Numbered from the stretch's first letter, positions 23,825 through 36,162 are shown. The stretch is 64,000 bases of DNA from Neoechinorhynchus agilis (GCA_051530055.1 CM121342.1:12648001-12712000), one strand, 5' to 3'. The notes: generated by a model from the letters alone, not told the origin. Numbers and translations are program-made.

Positions 23825-24740
23825 ATCATTAGCGGTGAGTGTGGAGCGATGTGTGGCATTAATGACTTACAAGTTTGGTAGCGTTGAAGTGTTGCTTGTA
23901 TACGCATTCTCGCTTACTCAGCGTCAGTTAGAAAGTCATTTTTAAAGGAATGAGAAAAAGATGTGTGTACGCATTTTGCCGAGTCTCAATTGCTGCAATG
24001 TAGTAGATCATGGAGAATTCCACTAAAGCATGTGAACGCAATTTTTTATGAGTGATGCCCACTATACGAGCACCGTTCAGTAGCTATCGTGAAATTGTTC
24101 AATTTATGTATAAGTATATCAATATTTCAGTCCAAGACAGTGAAAAGACCCGAGATGAAAATTTGGCAGTTTACCGAAAAAATTCTATTAGCAAAAAAAG
24201 GGTGCAACATATTTAAAAAGCAAAAATTGTTCTTTTACACTATGAGCATTATAATCAATGAAATATTGACATTGCAACTGAGTATAGTGGCTAGCAGACA
24301 ATTATACGCTGCAGCGCAGGATTGAGTACTTATAATTCGCTAAATGTATTCCTCTGATATTCGTTAGGTCATAATACGATTACATCCATTCCGATAAGAA
24401 ATGTTAAGATTACTAAGGTCGATGAACCACTTAGTTTACGGTTAAAAGTACGGCACTCGAGAGATATCGACGGCAAAAGGAAAATCACGTGGAACAAAAA
24501 TTATTTTAGACTTTTTTATAGCGAATTATAATAATTTATTTATTTGTGAGCCATAAACACGGTATTTCGGGCCCAAGAATTGAAACCTCAGCCAGTTTCT
24601 CTTAAAATGATTTTTCATTTTTGCTCAGTATATGGACCATCGCATATAAAAGTCGCGATTTTTTAGGGCCCATCAAATTTTATTTGTTAAAGTATAAAAC
24701 GTGCAATCACCACCGTCCGCAAAATTGGAGCTTCTCTCCT
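23825..24740. other. Intergenic, nothing recognised
   Basis: AT-rich DNA upstream of the visible N-terminal exon of the neurobeachin-like gene. Its first exon(s) and promoter should be here, but no in-frame start or clear exon could be assigned. The plus-strand open frame at 24089-24325 has low-complexity composition and no family resemblance. Confidence 0.35.
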
Positions 24741-24749
24741 TCCTCGGCT

Positions 24750-25060
24750 GTATTTCGGAACCTCGATAATCAATTCACAGACCCATGAAATACAAAATAT
24801 CCTCAGCCATAACTTTAATGACCAGGATATATAGGATATGCTCGACCACTCTAAGCAGGGAAACTGAACTCAAAAAAGTAACTGACGTACTAAGAAGAGG
24901 TTTTCCTGAATGGGTCTTAAAATTGGCAAGGAGACGAGCACGTGGTATCGCTTCTAACAATGTAACCAGACTAAGATCCGAAAATCGCATATTTCTGGGG
25001 ATCAGATTTGTGGATGACACAACCCTGCATTCAGATTGCTTTAAATCCTGATCAAAATTT
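24750..25060 (+). mobile_element. Penelope-like element fragment (RT C-terminal linker)
   Basis: The plus-strand frame from 24785 contains 'IYRICSTTLSRETELKKV' followed by 'VLRRGFPEWVLKLARR'. This is the same pattern as the Penelope linker near 3470-3350 ('SRGLPEWAIKIGLKKA'), the post-thumb region between RT and GIY-YIG. Both ends are lost, so this is a short 5'- and 3'-truncated relic. Confidence 0.6.
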
Positions 25061-25223
25061 CTCAAATCAATGAAAAACGAACGTCGGCAAAACCCCTGAT
25101 GGACTCTCGAAGTAAAAACAACATCTAATATAACCAAAGAAAAATCGTGTCCATGCCAACTTAAATTGGCAACTAATTTCCTGCTTTATTCTGGTACAAA
25201 TTTATCCTTCGCGAATCCAAGGA

Positions 25224-25910
25224 TTAGTATTCTGTATTCTGACAAAACGAGATTTGATTACTGTTTGCAGAATTTGTCATACTTGATTCCACATTGTCAA
25301 GAATAAAATTCATTAGAACAGCAATGTCCGAAGCATCGACACGGCGCATGTTTCTCCCTCGAATTATCGGCGTTGAGTATAATGGAGCTTTTCGACGAGA
25401 CTCTGGATCACGCTTCGCTGCACAAACTCCGGTTTTCTCGTTCCTTTGGAAAATCGATTTACGATCTGAATTTTCTGTTTTTTTTGTGTGCTCAGTACTA
25501 TTTGGTGACTCATATTTTTTAGGACGTGAAAGTCTATCGACTAATTTCTGAATTTTCGGAGACAATGGTGCATCTCGATGAATATAAATCTCAGTTTTAA
25601 TGCTTTTTCTTGTCGTTTGCTTTGGAAGAGAAGGGTTTACACTTCTTCTACTGACATTTGTCTCCTGATTCGAGCATATATAGTTTTTTCTCCAACGTGC
25701 TTCCTTTGCTTCAATCGCTTCTACCAATTTTTGGTGCCGTTCTCTCTCCAACGCTTGCTTGCGAGCTATAACTCTTTCCATTTTTTCATTGTAAGTACTT
25801 CTGGTCAGTGTTCTGTTCATCCTTAAAGAAAAAAGTGTTCGATTTATCAAACTTAAAAGTATCAAAATGACTGCTAGTGCAACAGCAGCGCAGGTGCAGT
25901 AACACGACAA
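25224..25910 (-). CDS. Hypothetical single-pass membrane protein with basic coiled coil
   Basis: Single open frame of 228 residues. Residues 3-30 form a hydrophobic segment ('AAVALAVILILLSLINR') after Cys-rich 'MSCYCTC', a likely signal anchor or palmitoylated membrane anchor. A charged helix follows at about 43-78 ('ERVIARKQALERERHQKL', 'VEAIEAKEARWRKN'), then a Ser/Lys/Arg-rich linker and an acidic-hydrophobic C-terminal helix ('DASDIAVLMNFILDNV'). No family recognised. The helix could be cytosolic and bind another coiled-coil protein; that is inference. The ATG is the first in frame, and it places the membrane segment at the N-terminus. Confidence 0.55.
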   Translation of the reverse strand: MSCYCTCAAVALAVILILLSLINRTLFSLRMNRTLTRSTYNEKMERVIARKQALERERHQKLVEAIEAKEARWRKNYICSNQETNVSRRSVNPSLPKQTTRKSIKTEIYIHRDAPLSPKIQKLVDRLSRPKKYESPNSTEHTKKTENSDRKSIFQRNEKTGVCAAKRDPESRRKAPLYSTPIIRGRNMRRVDASDIAVLMNFILDNVESSMTNSANSNQISFCQNTEY

Positions 25911-26474
25911 CGTAAATCAATTTTTTGGTTGCACTATAACGTTTCGTTAACGGGAAACGGTTAAAGTTCGAATGGTTAATGCACAAATACTTTGTATTTC
26001 CGATATTATTGATTATATGACGAGTTTGAAGATTTTGTTCGAAGCTCAGTTTAACGACCTTTCGTAACATGGAATGACTTGAGACACGCGAACAAAATCA
26101 CTGTCTGAACTTAAAAAAATAGATCCTTGGTAAATTAACGGTTTTCTGATGATGTCACCCTTCTGTGCATTTTAGTTGGCCTTTTAAATCCAAAGTATTT
26201 CAACCACTCGTCTTACTCTTATTTGAAGAGCAATTAAAGGAAATCGATTATTGCATTCTCTACTAAATATGCTCAACCGAAGTCAAAATAACACCTTCGA
26301 ATGACCAGGAAATGATCAATTATAAGATAGCTATGAAATGAATTGAGTGCGAAAATCCATACGAAATCTAGATTGTAATTTTCTGGCACACTGGGCGGAC
26401 TGATTTATTTTTCGTCGGCAAGATAGTTGACTTTCCAGCGAATAACTTAACTAAAGTCCATTTATTGATGTTAA
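25911..26474. other. Intergenic, nothing recognised
   Basis: AT-rich sequence between the hypothetical membrane protein start and SINE-1. Probable promoter region for the minus-strand gene; no clear element is visible. Confidence 0.3.
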
Positions 26475-26830
26475 AATCGAAAAACTTATACCGGGCAAAA
26501 CTGGCGACGCTTGTACATTCTGCAGCTGGGCGGGGGTGGTCAAGTGGACTTGTGCTCTGGATCCCCCTTTCAGGGTCAAAGGGTTCGAATCCACGATCGC
26601 CGATGACGCATAACCAAAGGGGACGAAATACAGCTGGAGGAAGGAAACTCGCTGGTACAAACTTATAACTGTACGGTCATTGGCATTGAACGCAGATCAG
26701 TGATTCCCTCGCCGTGGCTTAGCCGGTTGCGTTTCTTCGATTTTGGTGTATGGCATTGAGCGCAGATCAGTGATTCCCTCACCAAAACCAGTGGGCTGTA
26801 TGTCCATAATTCAGTTGTGTGACCTCGGAT
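26475..26830 (+). repeat. SINE-1 copy with intact pol III boxes and duplicated tail
   Basis: Begins with 'AAATCGAAAAACTTATAC'. The A box is 'TGGTCAAGTGG' (26536-26546). The perfect B box 'GGTTCGAATCC' lies near 26583-26593. The body reads 'GGGGACGAAATACAGCTGG', then the tail unit. The tail segment 'GAACGCAGATCAGTGATTCC' occurs near 26690 and again near 26759 with one change (GAACG to GAGCG), so the 3' part is locally duplicated. It runs directly into the LINE fragment that starts near 26819. Confidence 0.75.
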
Positions 26831-27800
26831 CACTGCACCGTCCTCCTTAGACCAATTGTCCCTCCGAAGCGACAGTCCTCCGACCCTTTCCCGATCTTGA
26901 ATAAACGTGAGCATCACTCTCACTCCTTCAACAAGGTAAGTGATGCCCTACCCGGAATCCGAAGTTCTATATGCAGCAACGACCCGTCTGAAGCCATGGC
27001 GGCATTGCACAATACTTTAGTCCATTGCATGTCTTTCCCTCGGAAAATGATTCGTATGTCGAATCGTGATCCACCATGGTTTTCACCTTTACTAAAATAT
27101 CTGCAAGACAAGGTGAAAAAATCCTTTCGCTCCCGACATCCCGATTACCCAGAACTCCACAAGAGATTCACTGAACGTGTTCGTCACCGTCATCCCCTAA
27201 TCGTTCCTGGTGGTCAGCCTTTCGCCAATCTGCATAAATGTCAGCTCGAAAACACCCTCAACTCCATGAACGCTATCATGTGCCCTTCCAAATCTTCCAC
27301 TGACACAAGCGTCGTACGCCCCTGCGATGATTGTAACCATAGGTCCTGTGTTCCTCATTCACGCGTCTCCACTCTTGAGGTTCTCCTACTCCTCAAAAAA
27401 CTACCACGTACATCATCCCCTAACGCTCCGATTCCCAACTGGGCCATTCGCATCATCATTTCCTTAATCTTTGAGCCTCTAGCTCCTATCATCAATTCTA
27501 GCTTGCGTTTCCTCGGAGTCAGCCCACACGATCTAGCACATTTCTATTGGTCCCCGCAATCTCATATGCATACCCAACCTTTTGCAATTTATCCACCCAT
27601 CAACTGCGCTTGCTTTCCTCTCTAAATAAACGAGCCTGCAAAATTTTCTCCAAGGACCTCCCATCAATCGAAGAACACCTTTCCAAAATCTTCGATAAAT
27701 ACATTACCTCTCTGCGTTCCCTTCCATCTAAATTTCTCCCGTTCATCTCGCCAAGGGAACCCGTCCGAAATACGCGATGTCCGAACAGATTCTTTTTTTA
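26819..27800 (+). mobile_element. LINE fragment with the RT core deleted
   Basis: The plus-strand frame starts with the end of an AP endonuclease ('SDHCTVLLRP'), continues through the EN-RT linker ('DPPWFSPLLKYLQDKVKK') and reaches the start of RT ('LLLLKKLPRTSSPNAPIP', 'FEPLAPIINSSL'). It then jumps within one frame to post-RT sequence; after one frame shift the typical C-terminal segment appears ('LSSLNKRACKIFSKDLP', 'LSKIFDKYITSLRSLP'). The palm with YxDD is missing, so this is an internally deleted, non-autonomous copy. It is not the same subfamily as the LINE at 4460-7590. Confidence 0.75.
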
Positions 27801-28150
27801 TTTAACGAGCTTACAAGTCTGACACATACACATGGTTATGATCTTCATATAGAGTTGATTGGTCTTTCTTTTTTCTTTTCGATATCTTCTTATTCATTTG
27901 GAAGCCTTTCGGCTTAACTTACACACCTCTGAGGTGCTCAGCCGCACTCGAAGGGGCAGTGCCAACCCACTTTTTTGTGGGCCTATCGGCGATCTCAAAA
28001 CCTGACTCTTCCAGCAGCCTCGTACCCCAGTGGAACCCAGCGACCGGTGGCGTTGAACCATCGACATACCGAGCACATTATGAACGCGCACACCACACGG
28101 CCACTGGGTCCCCGAGCAGATTCAATCCGCCTCTCGCTCGCACCACACTA
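27795..28150 (-). repeat. SINE-2 copy
   Basis: Second short repeat family, also present at 59665-59975. Read on the minus strand it starts with 'CAGTGGCCGTGTGGTG' (A-box-like). Its B-box-like 'GGTTCAACGCC' is followed by 'ACCGGTCGCTGGGTTCCAC', 'GGTTTTGAGATCGCC' and a 3' tail with 'AGACCAATCAACTC' and 'ATAACCATGTGTATG', ending at 'CTTGTAAGCTCG'. The two boxes and short length suggest a pol III SINE. Confidence 0.68.
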
Positions 28151-28187
28151 TATAAAAAATAATTTTTTGCCATCGCATAATCAACCC

Positions 28188-28543
28188 ATGAGTCTACGGC
28201 CTGAATCGGAGGAGAGACTCATGTACATGCGGAGACTTGTAGCTCATTCCGAATTACAATCTCAATCAAACAGCACGAATCCAAAGATACATGGTTCCCG
28301 TGCTTGTTGGTGTCTGAAATAATAAAAAAACGTGTTATTATTATAAACAGGGATTCGGAGCACAAGTCCGCTAGATCATCTCAGCATAACTGCGAAATGT
28401 ATAAACTAAATGCATATGTTATTAGTTTGAACACCCAGGTAAAGGGGCTACGTTCAATGATGAATACGATCCGCAAATCTCAACTGCTCATGATAAAAAT
28501 GGAGACTGGAAAGTATGAGCATCAGTGGCAGGAAATTTACTAA
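28188..28543 (+). CDS. Small two-exon protein, unrecognised
   Basis: Exon 1 28188-28309 ('MSLRPESEERLMYMRRLVAH'), intron 28310-28350 (41 nt, GT-AG), exon 2 28351-28543 ending TAA ('LNTQVKGLRSMMNTIRK'). The phase-2 junction gives a Trp codon, and the 104-residue product is fully open. The second half is predicted helical with heptad-like spacing. The intron contains an AT-rich inverted repeat (AATAATA / TATTATT). No family recognised. It lies directly after SINE-2, which ends about 40 bp upstream. Confidence 0.5.
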
Positions 28544-28970
28544 AAAAGGACTGTTCAACCGCATACGATGAGCAGAAAAGTAGTAAAATGCGAAATGATT
28601 CAACTGAGTTTATTGCGTGGGTCGTAGAAATTAGCCAAGACTTTTATCCGACAACGAAAACCCTTTATGTAACGATAAAAAATTGCATCAATTGATTGAC
28701 CTATAGATTTCTATCAAAGTCGGCAAGTTAGTCTCGAATTTTAATGTGATTCCCTGCCAAGTGCGAACCCAATTTAAGCATTTAGTTTTAATATTCCTCT
28801 TCAAAACATTACTTAAGACACACAAGGTTCCGCGCAACGCTTCAGAGAAGCTCATACAAAGCGCTATAAAAACGAGCATATCGCTTTTTCAAGGTGTCGC
28901 TTTACAAAATATATCGAAACACTAATTGGTAGCATACGGTCGCATTTGCTTAAAACTCTTCTTCGGTATA
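28544..28970. other. Intergenic, nothing recognised
   Basis: Non-coding interval between the small plus-strand gene and the 3' end of the minus-strand potassium channel. The two genes are convergent. No element recognised. Confidence 0.3.
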
Positions 28971-30376
28971 TCACACAGCGTAATATGTATCCATGCCAAT
29001 CGTGGTCTTTATGTTCATCATTCTGCTAATATCATCATCATCATAAATTCCAAGTTGGATTCCGACCCTCCTGCATTTTGCCCTAACCTCTTCTTCGACC
29101 AGATTAAAGCACATTACGAGGAGTGAGAGTCCAATCATGAGATATATCGCACACAGGACTAATTTTCCCTCAACTGCTGATTTTGTATTGATCTCATCGA
29201 CATCATTCACGCCATCAACAGTTTCTGAGTTTGTAATAGGACTCAGTGAACGACCAGGAACGAAATCACCTAGTCCGATCGTCGTTAGAGTGATAAAGGA
29301 GAAGTAGAATCCGTCCAGTAGCGACCAATTTTCCCATTGAGAAAAAAGGAATGCCCCGACGAAGATATAGCCAATTAGGACAGATGTTCTCCATAAGATA
29401 TGAAGAATTTCTGCATTAGAAGAAGCATTGTGACGGATATTGGCACGGAAACAGTTTGGACATCATGAGGTCTTTCATCGGACGATTCAAAAGCACTTAA
29501 GGGAACATTATAAGCAGCACTAGGATATTGCCGTTGAGCATCCGCAAAGCTCCTCTGCATCCAACGTCGCCTTCTTCGTTGTGAAACCATGCGACAATAT
29601 GCACAGCATATCCGAGAATAGATAAATCGAAATGAATCGGCCATTGTTGAGCCGATATTCGCCAGAAAGATTAAGAACAGCGGAATCCCACATGAAGCAT
29701 AAAAGATCGTTAAGACCCGTCCGGCTGTCGTTTTGCACGTTATATTGCCATACCCTAAATTGAAGGGTTAAGGGTGTCGGTGATATCAATATCTATCGAT
29801 AGGGCGGCTATCGCAGCGCAGAAGATCGTTAATCATTAGGATCAGGTCTTATCTTAAGACAACCGCTGACATATGGGTCTCGGGGCACCTAGTACCACCC
29901 ACCAATTACCCACCTATTGATGTAATAACGGTTACGGCATACAAAACAGCCCCAGCAGTGTTCCATTGCTCGTTCATGGTTGTTGATTTCGAACCTCTTC
30001 TGCCACTCATTTCGAACTCATGTTTAGATCCTAAATATCCTCTTTGTTTCACTGCTCTTATGATTCCATCTTGATATTTCAAAATCTCTTCCCTTGCCAT
30101 TGCCGTCCAATTCCTTTCTATCAAAACGAGATATTTGTTTGACTGGGTTAATAATTGTTGAACGACGGCGTCCAAGCTCTGTTGAACTTTAGCAAGATCA
30201 TGTCGCTCAATAGGAGACTCGATTGACTTAAAAATGAAACCACCACCGATCGAGTATGCAATCACGATTAAACATAGTCCGATTCGAGAGAAAAAGAAGG
30301 TTGTAAACGAGCAACACATTTTGGAATAAACAGGATTGATTTTTTTAACTGGTCTATCGATCTCTTCATCGGGCAT
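28971..30376 (-). CDS. Two-pore-domain (K2P/TWK) potassium channel
   Basis: Background K+ channel of the plasma membrane with two pore loops per subunit. Exon 1 30376-29914: M1 'FFFSRIGLCLIVIAYSIGGG', a long extracellular cap helix, then pore helix 'WNTAGAVLYAVTVITSIG'. The 159-nt intron 29913-29755 interrupts the first selectivity filter. Exon 2 opens with 'YGNITCKTTAGR', so P1 reads TSIGYGNI, followed by M2 'IFYASCGIPLFLIFLANIG'. A basic cytosolic loop follows ('QRRRRRWMQRS'). A second intron ends at the AG near 29416; its donor is ambiguous. Then come M3 'LIGYIFVGAFLFSQWE' with P2 'TTIGLGDF', M4 'VLCAIYLMIGLSLLVMCFNL' and a short tail with four Asp. The GYG/GLG filter pair is typical of K2P channels. 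Start at the first ATG, upstream of M1. Confidence 0.9.
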
Positions 30377-33300
30377 AACGTGATAAAATTCTGTTTATTT
30401 TGAACAAAAATGAGTAAGATATGTGTGATTGTAGTCTGAACGAAGATGATGGTGGTGGTCGATACTGCCAAAATATTTGATATTCTTCACTGACAAGGCA
30501 CTCTTAAGACGGAAATAGATGGCATCTCTCAAGACGCTCCCCAATTATTTCCGCAATGCCTCCAGGAATAAAGAAACTGATCGCAGACAGCTGTCAGGGC
30601 AAGATGTGGCACTACTCCGAGCACTAGAAGTTTCATTCTTCCTTTTTACCTCGGTTGAATAAGTTCACAGCACAAAGGCTTCCGCCAAAAATCTTTAATT
30701 AAATTCAAAAGAGTACAGACGCAAGGAGACGATGGCAATATTAAAAGCTTCAAACAATGATGGGAATGACTAACTGGCATCTCTGTCTGCCGTTTGCTAT
30801 CCCCACGAAGAATGATAATATAATGGAATGTGTAGGATGCAAAAAGGAGTCACAAAGTAGTGAATTTCGTTTAACACTGGAGACGCACACAAATAATAAG
30901 TAACTTAAACAGGCACAGATTAAAGAACCTTCGATCGCTAAAATTAAATAAATCGTTCTTGTCCGTTTTTGATAAATGGATATTAGGCACAGAAAACGCC
31001 TAAAGATAACATGCACTTTTAGTTGTGAAAACGAGATATTCTCGGCAAGATAAAAATTATCGTAAGAGAATCTGAATTCAGCACGCCGACGTTGATTCTA
31101 AATGGCTAAAATAACTAGGACTATCTCCAAAATTTCAATCAACAACATTTTAATAAAGGAAGCGCTACCTCAATGTTTTCAAATTTCTTATGCTCAATTA
31201 AAGTATCAATCTTTTGTTGTGGACATTTTTAATGTGGAATTCTCAAAAGTATAGCCGAGATAATTAAACAGCTATTTATGTATTCAATAATCGATCAACA
31301 GTAAATGTTTCTCCTTCGCTTTCTGCCCTTTCAAAGATCATTATTAAATACCTTTGCTTCCAGAAGAGAAGCCACCTTTTTGCTGCATCGATTGACATTT
31401 AACCTATCAATTCCAGCAACTCCTTAAATGCTGTTTCCTGTCAGTTTCCTTGCCCCTATCCGTCTTTGTCAACCATCCAATAAGGTTACTTTACAGGTGC
31501 GGTTTAGCCTAATCCATCACAGCGATGCTTATCAACAAATAACAATTCGCTTTTATACCACCATCAGGTGCGATTCTAGTTTCGCAATTTGTGAGTTTAT
31601 TAAAAAAATTATTGAGAAACTAACTCTATTCTAAAAAGGAATGGTTCCCTTTTAATTTTGCAAGCGAACTTCGATCGAATCCCAAAAATGTATTTTCTGA
31701 ATAGTAAAACAATTAATACGATCTTTAAGGGTCCAAAATCTCAATATTGCATGTTCAAAGAAGTGTCAATAATTTGAACTTCTTCCCATTGTCGCTTTAA
31801 AAAACCCATCAATTTTGTTTGATTTTTGCAATAAAGATTGCGTTAGATTTTTTCTTTTTGAATCCAAAATTATTTAGTTAAAAATTTTAATGCGTAACTC
31901 TTAAGAATCAATTTCTTACAAAAAGGTAAAAATGCTGCAATTATTTCCATGAAGATTCCACAATTATCGTCATAGACAGTTCGACAACGCCTCCATTTTA
32001 AAACTATGGATTGATATTATCTATCTGAGAGGTCTTAACTCAGCTACGCTTCATTCTTTCATTTTTAATTGAATTTCGTGCATTTACAATACATATTTGC
32101 TCCCCGAACAAGCGATGCTTCGTCAGATCGCGATTCATCTTCTCAGTCAGTAAATTCAGTTGCATCATATGACTTTGCTGACTAGTGTACATGATGTAAG
32201 AGATATTATAAATGGTAAGTTAGGTGCCAGGATAAGCAGTCTTAATTTATCCATGTCTCACAAAATGCTCGATAGGTTTACTTTATATTCCGTTTCCGTT
32301 GTGAATTCATTTTCACAAGTCAACTCTATCTTCTAGGAATGGTTGAAATTGAGTTTCCAAAGCAAGAAATTTAAACGAAGCTTTTTGTAAGGCTTGGAAG
32401 TGCTCTGATGAGATCATTTCTCTTTAAAAATGTTTAAATCTCTCATTCTTCACTCACGAGATTTCATGTCAAAAATTCAATCCTCATTTTCGCTTTCCCT
32501 AACCGCTAAAAAATCTTTTTAGGGATTCCAAATGATTAAGTAATCAACCTCAAGACATCGTTCGCTCAGCCTTATTGCGGTTTAAAAATAATGCTTAAAG
32601 TTCGGACTAATCCATTGACATTATCCGCTGCAAAGAAATCATATTTTTCGTAGCATAAATATTCAAGATTTTCCAATGGTTAAGGAACGGTTTTTATACG
32701 TCAATATATAAATGAAAATAAATATCCCGTTTCTCAGCGGTTTTATGCCTACCGCCCTTCGAGAAAAATTCGGTTAGTGTAACAGTTTCCGTGTGTCACT
32801 GATTGGGATCACTTTCTGCTTTAATGTCTACTTTTATACTTACTTCCAATGTTTTTCGTAAGTTACATTTTGCACTGGTTTAATTTTTATCAAAATACGC
32901 ATACCTTTTTATTTATACCATCCTAAATAAGTTTAGCAATTATTCTACATGAAAAATTCGTGATTCAGAACTTGCATTGCACTTTGAATCCAATAGTTTT
33001 TCATTCAATTGATCCACTTACTACCAATAAAGACTCAAAGGCTTTGTAAGTGCGCATGCATCATCTCTCAGTACAAGTTTTAAATTCACTAGCTTCAAGT
33101 TGTTCTTAGTTCGATCAATTATTATTGCTTAAAATTGTCTACCACGATAAATTATTCAAATATGGATCTAATTTCAACTTGGGTTTGTAGAATAGATTGC
33201 AGGCGAGCAGATAGGGGCGAGGATCGGGATGCTTGATGGCGGTACTGATAGAAATTGGGTTTCTTTTTAAGAAGGGAACTCGCGTAGTGATGTCTTTGTG

Positions 33301-36162
33301 TATGTTGATATCCTACATCAGTTGACGAAAATGGTTAGTCTGATAAAGAGAAATCACTTCCATTGTGAAAATGTGCTCGAGGGCCTGTCACATGTCGACA
33401 AACAAGAGTATTCATTCCATTGTTGTTGTAATGATAGTATCAAAGACTACAAGTTGATCCACATGTAATTGCTGGCGGGAGCTGATTTGTATTTGAGTGT
33501 TCTCGTTTTGACTGGCCAAACTCACAAAATGAAAACTTGTTTAAGGCAAAATGTATACCATGACTACTTTTAACTTAAATAACCCTTATAAATTACTCGC
33601 AACCGTCTGTCTCACACAAACCCTTATCGTAAAATCATATATTTGTCTTTTGTCAGCATGAATAGGCGACCTACTTTGAAGCCGGTAGTAGATTAGACAA
33701 CTCTAAAGGGAATATATTCAATAGCATATGATGTGAATTCGGATGTTAGAAGATTTAAGCGATCTTATCACTTCTCTTTTTAATAGTGTTTCTTCGAATT
33801 GGACATATTGTAGCACATTTACCGGGAGATGTTTTACATCGGCTTTCATCAACACTATATTCTGCATTTCCTGAATTTGACGAAGTTGTTTCATAATTGA
33901 ATATCGGTACACCTTAATTGCTACTAGACAAGAATGTTCTCGAGAGATGCGAATGCCTAACTGGACGGTACAATTTACCTACTTTTGTGATACATTAACT
34001 TGGTCTTCAGTAAAGAAAGCACTTTATTTGTCGAGCTTTCAGCTCCAAGCTTGAATTCCTAATCCAGCGTATGCATAATAATGACTTGAGATCAATAGTC
34101 AAATGCTAGTCACATAAAGTGGCGTCATATAGAGCTGCCTATTACTGGGTCTTCCTATAATCCTAAAATATTTAAATCATACGCAGTGTGGTTCACTTTT
34201 TATAATTTTAAGCTATTTTGTAGAATTTTGAAATAGTTTCGAAAATAAGAACCATATTGATTTCAAGAAATCACTAACGAAATTCAGGAATTGATCGCTG
34301 ATAGTAGAAAGGTAAGAAAACGCTTTACCGGGCGAGCTGCAGCAATCCCGTTGTTTTCCCAAAAGGCCTTTAAAATTGTTATTGGTGTGAATTTCTTTTG
34401 TTTATGCTTAAATTTAAGCTAGCTACCATTTCACATTACTGATTCAGAAGAGTAAATACTGTTTGTAGTAACTAAGCAGAAGTATGATTTATCAGTGTTA
34501 TTATCCAAAGTTTATATCATAGCGAAAGCCCGCGTCTTGTGTTTCTCGAGTTCAAAACATGGCACGTTTCTTCAAAGGGAAAGTCTTTTGTTGTTTTGCC
34601 AGGAATCATCCAACAAGCTGCTTTTTGTTTTAGGCGCTAATTTGAGCGCATTTTGCATTTAAAAAAGTGTTATGAGAAATATTTTAAATTTATAACACCA
34701 CGTTATTTTATTATTTTGTTGAACAGCTCATCTTTGCTCAATTTTAAGACATTTATCTCACTCCATGCTTTGATCAAATTAGTACAATTTTAGGTGCTGT
34801 ATGCTTGATCGTGTCGCTAATTCTTTTGACTAGCCAGGATTCTGTAATTAGCAATCGTCTTGCATATATTACTGGAAAAGAAAGCTTCTCATTGTCGGAA
34901 TTCGCGAAGTGAATTCATGATAGTTCGTCTTTTCCACTCTACAGTGGTTATAAAATCTCATCCGGGTTGATCGAGTCCTGTAGATTTATGGCGACTGTGT
35001 AAAACTGCGTACGCGGAGTACCTGTCAAAACGGCATAAAAATTCTAGAAAATGTGAGACTTGCTTCTTTGCAAAATGCGTTTTTATGTCAGCTTAAAAGG
35101 CTCATATTTATGCTAGAAATAGTTATGCGTATATTATTCATTTATTTTAATCTTAGAAACTAAATTTAAGTTCACAATGTTCGTGGCACTCATTTACATT
35201 TAGGGTAGATTTGCGTTAAGGAACATCACCGCTGCGATTGAAAACCTTAACGTTTTTTTCCAACGAAGCTGATCGTTGATTGTTAGCCGTAATTGTGTCA
35301 CTATCATGGTTCTTCACTAGATAAACATATCTATGAGAGATGATTAACTAAACAATGTTGGTGAGACGTAGCTCCATTGGCTTAGATTTCGGTCAATGCC
35401 TAGTATTTTGCTATTTTTCATATCAATATTTTTTACGTTTTATCAGATTTCTTGATTAGAAAGGTGCACTGAAAATTCGTAGACATGGGCTGCGCTTTCA
35501 TAGTTTTTTTGTCTGAAATCTATGCTCGATTAATTTCTCTTTATTGACACTCTCAACCAAGCTCCTCCGATCAATGACCTTCTCTCTTTTGTCTTCAAGA
35601 TTTATTGTTTCGTTTACTTGCGAGACAAAATAAATATCGAGTTGATCTATGCACATCTACCGTGTGCATACGCTCACCGAAATACTTGTTGTCCATGCCT
35701 CTATGGGAGCTCTTCTGATTCAAAGCAAGGACCGTGATTTTGCAGAATTATACAACCGTTGGAAAATCCCAGAAAATTTAACTCACAAATTATAGACTGA
35801 TAGATATTCTAAATTAAATTATATGGTTACTCGTTCACGTGCACAAGAACAACAATTTTTAAGAACAAAATACCAAAATTTTCTGAGCTAACGTTTCCGA
35901 TGTGATCCATCTTACCAGATTTATCTTTTAATCTCACATTTCAGAATTTGAGACCTTCTATTGCCCTAGTCGTTTTATATAATAATGGAAATGTGTGATA
36001 TAAAAACGTGAGGCTTCTATTTTATTGTAACAATGACCTTAACGTCGTGCCCTATGATCTACTCATTTTGTCTTTTAGGTTTTATATTGTTCGATTCATT
36101 TTCGATCTTGCGCCGTCACAACTCAATCTCGTTTCAGAAAGGAGTCTTCTTTGTGTCCTAAT
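30377..36162. other. Long gene-poor interval
   Basis: About 5.8 kb of AT-rich DNA between the divergent K2P and tetraspanin genes, so it should hold both promoters. No repeat family seen elsewhere in the window was found here by eye. The only protein-like stretch is at 33152-33415 on the minus strand (listed separately). Acceptor-like 'GTTTCAG' at 36130-36136 lies 27 bp upstream of the tetraspanin ATG. Confidence 0.4.
33152..33415 (-). CDS. Possible small two-exon protein, unrecognised
   Basis: ATG at 33415-33413 gives 'MNTLVCRHVTGPRAHFHNG', then a 45-nt GT-AG interval removes an in-frame TAA. The second exon is His/Gln/Ser/Lys-rich ('RYQHTQRHHYASSLLKKK') and ends at TAA 33152. About 72 residues. 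An overlapping frame is also open across the second exon, so this could be chance in a region of relaxed composition. No family recognised. Confidence 0.25.

Noticed and set aside
25786-26070. Minus-strand frame upstream of the hypothetical membrane protein
   Set aside because: Overlaps the start of the better-supported frame out of phase and has low-complexity composition.
26536-26600. Candidate tRNA gene (A and B boxes)
   Set aside because: No acceptor stem or anticodon arm can be folded, and the sequence belongs to a dispersed SINE family.
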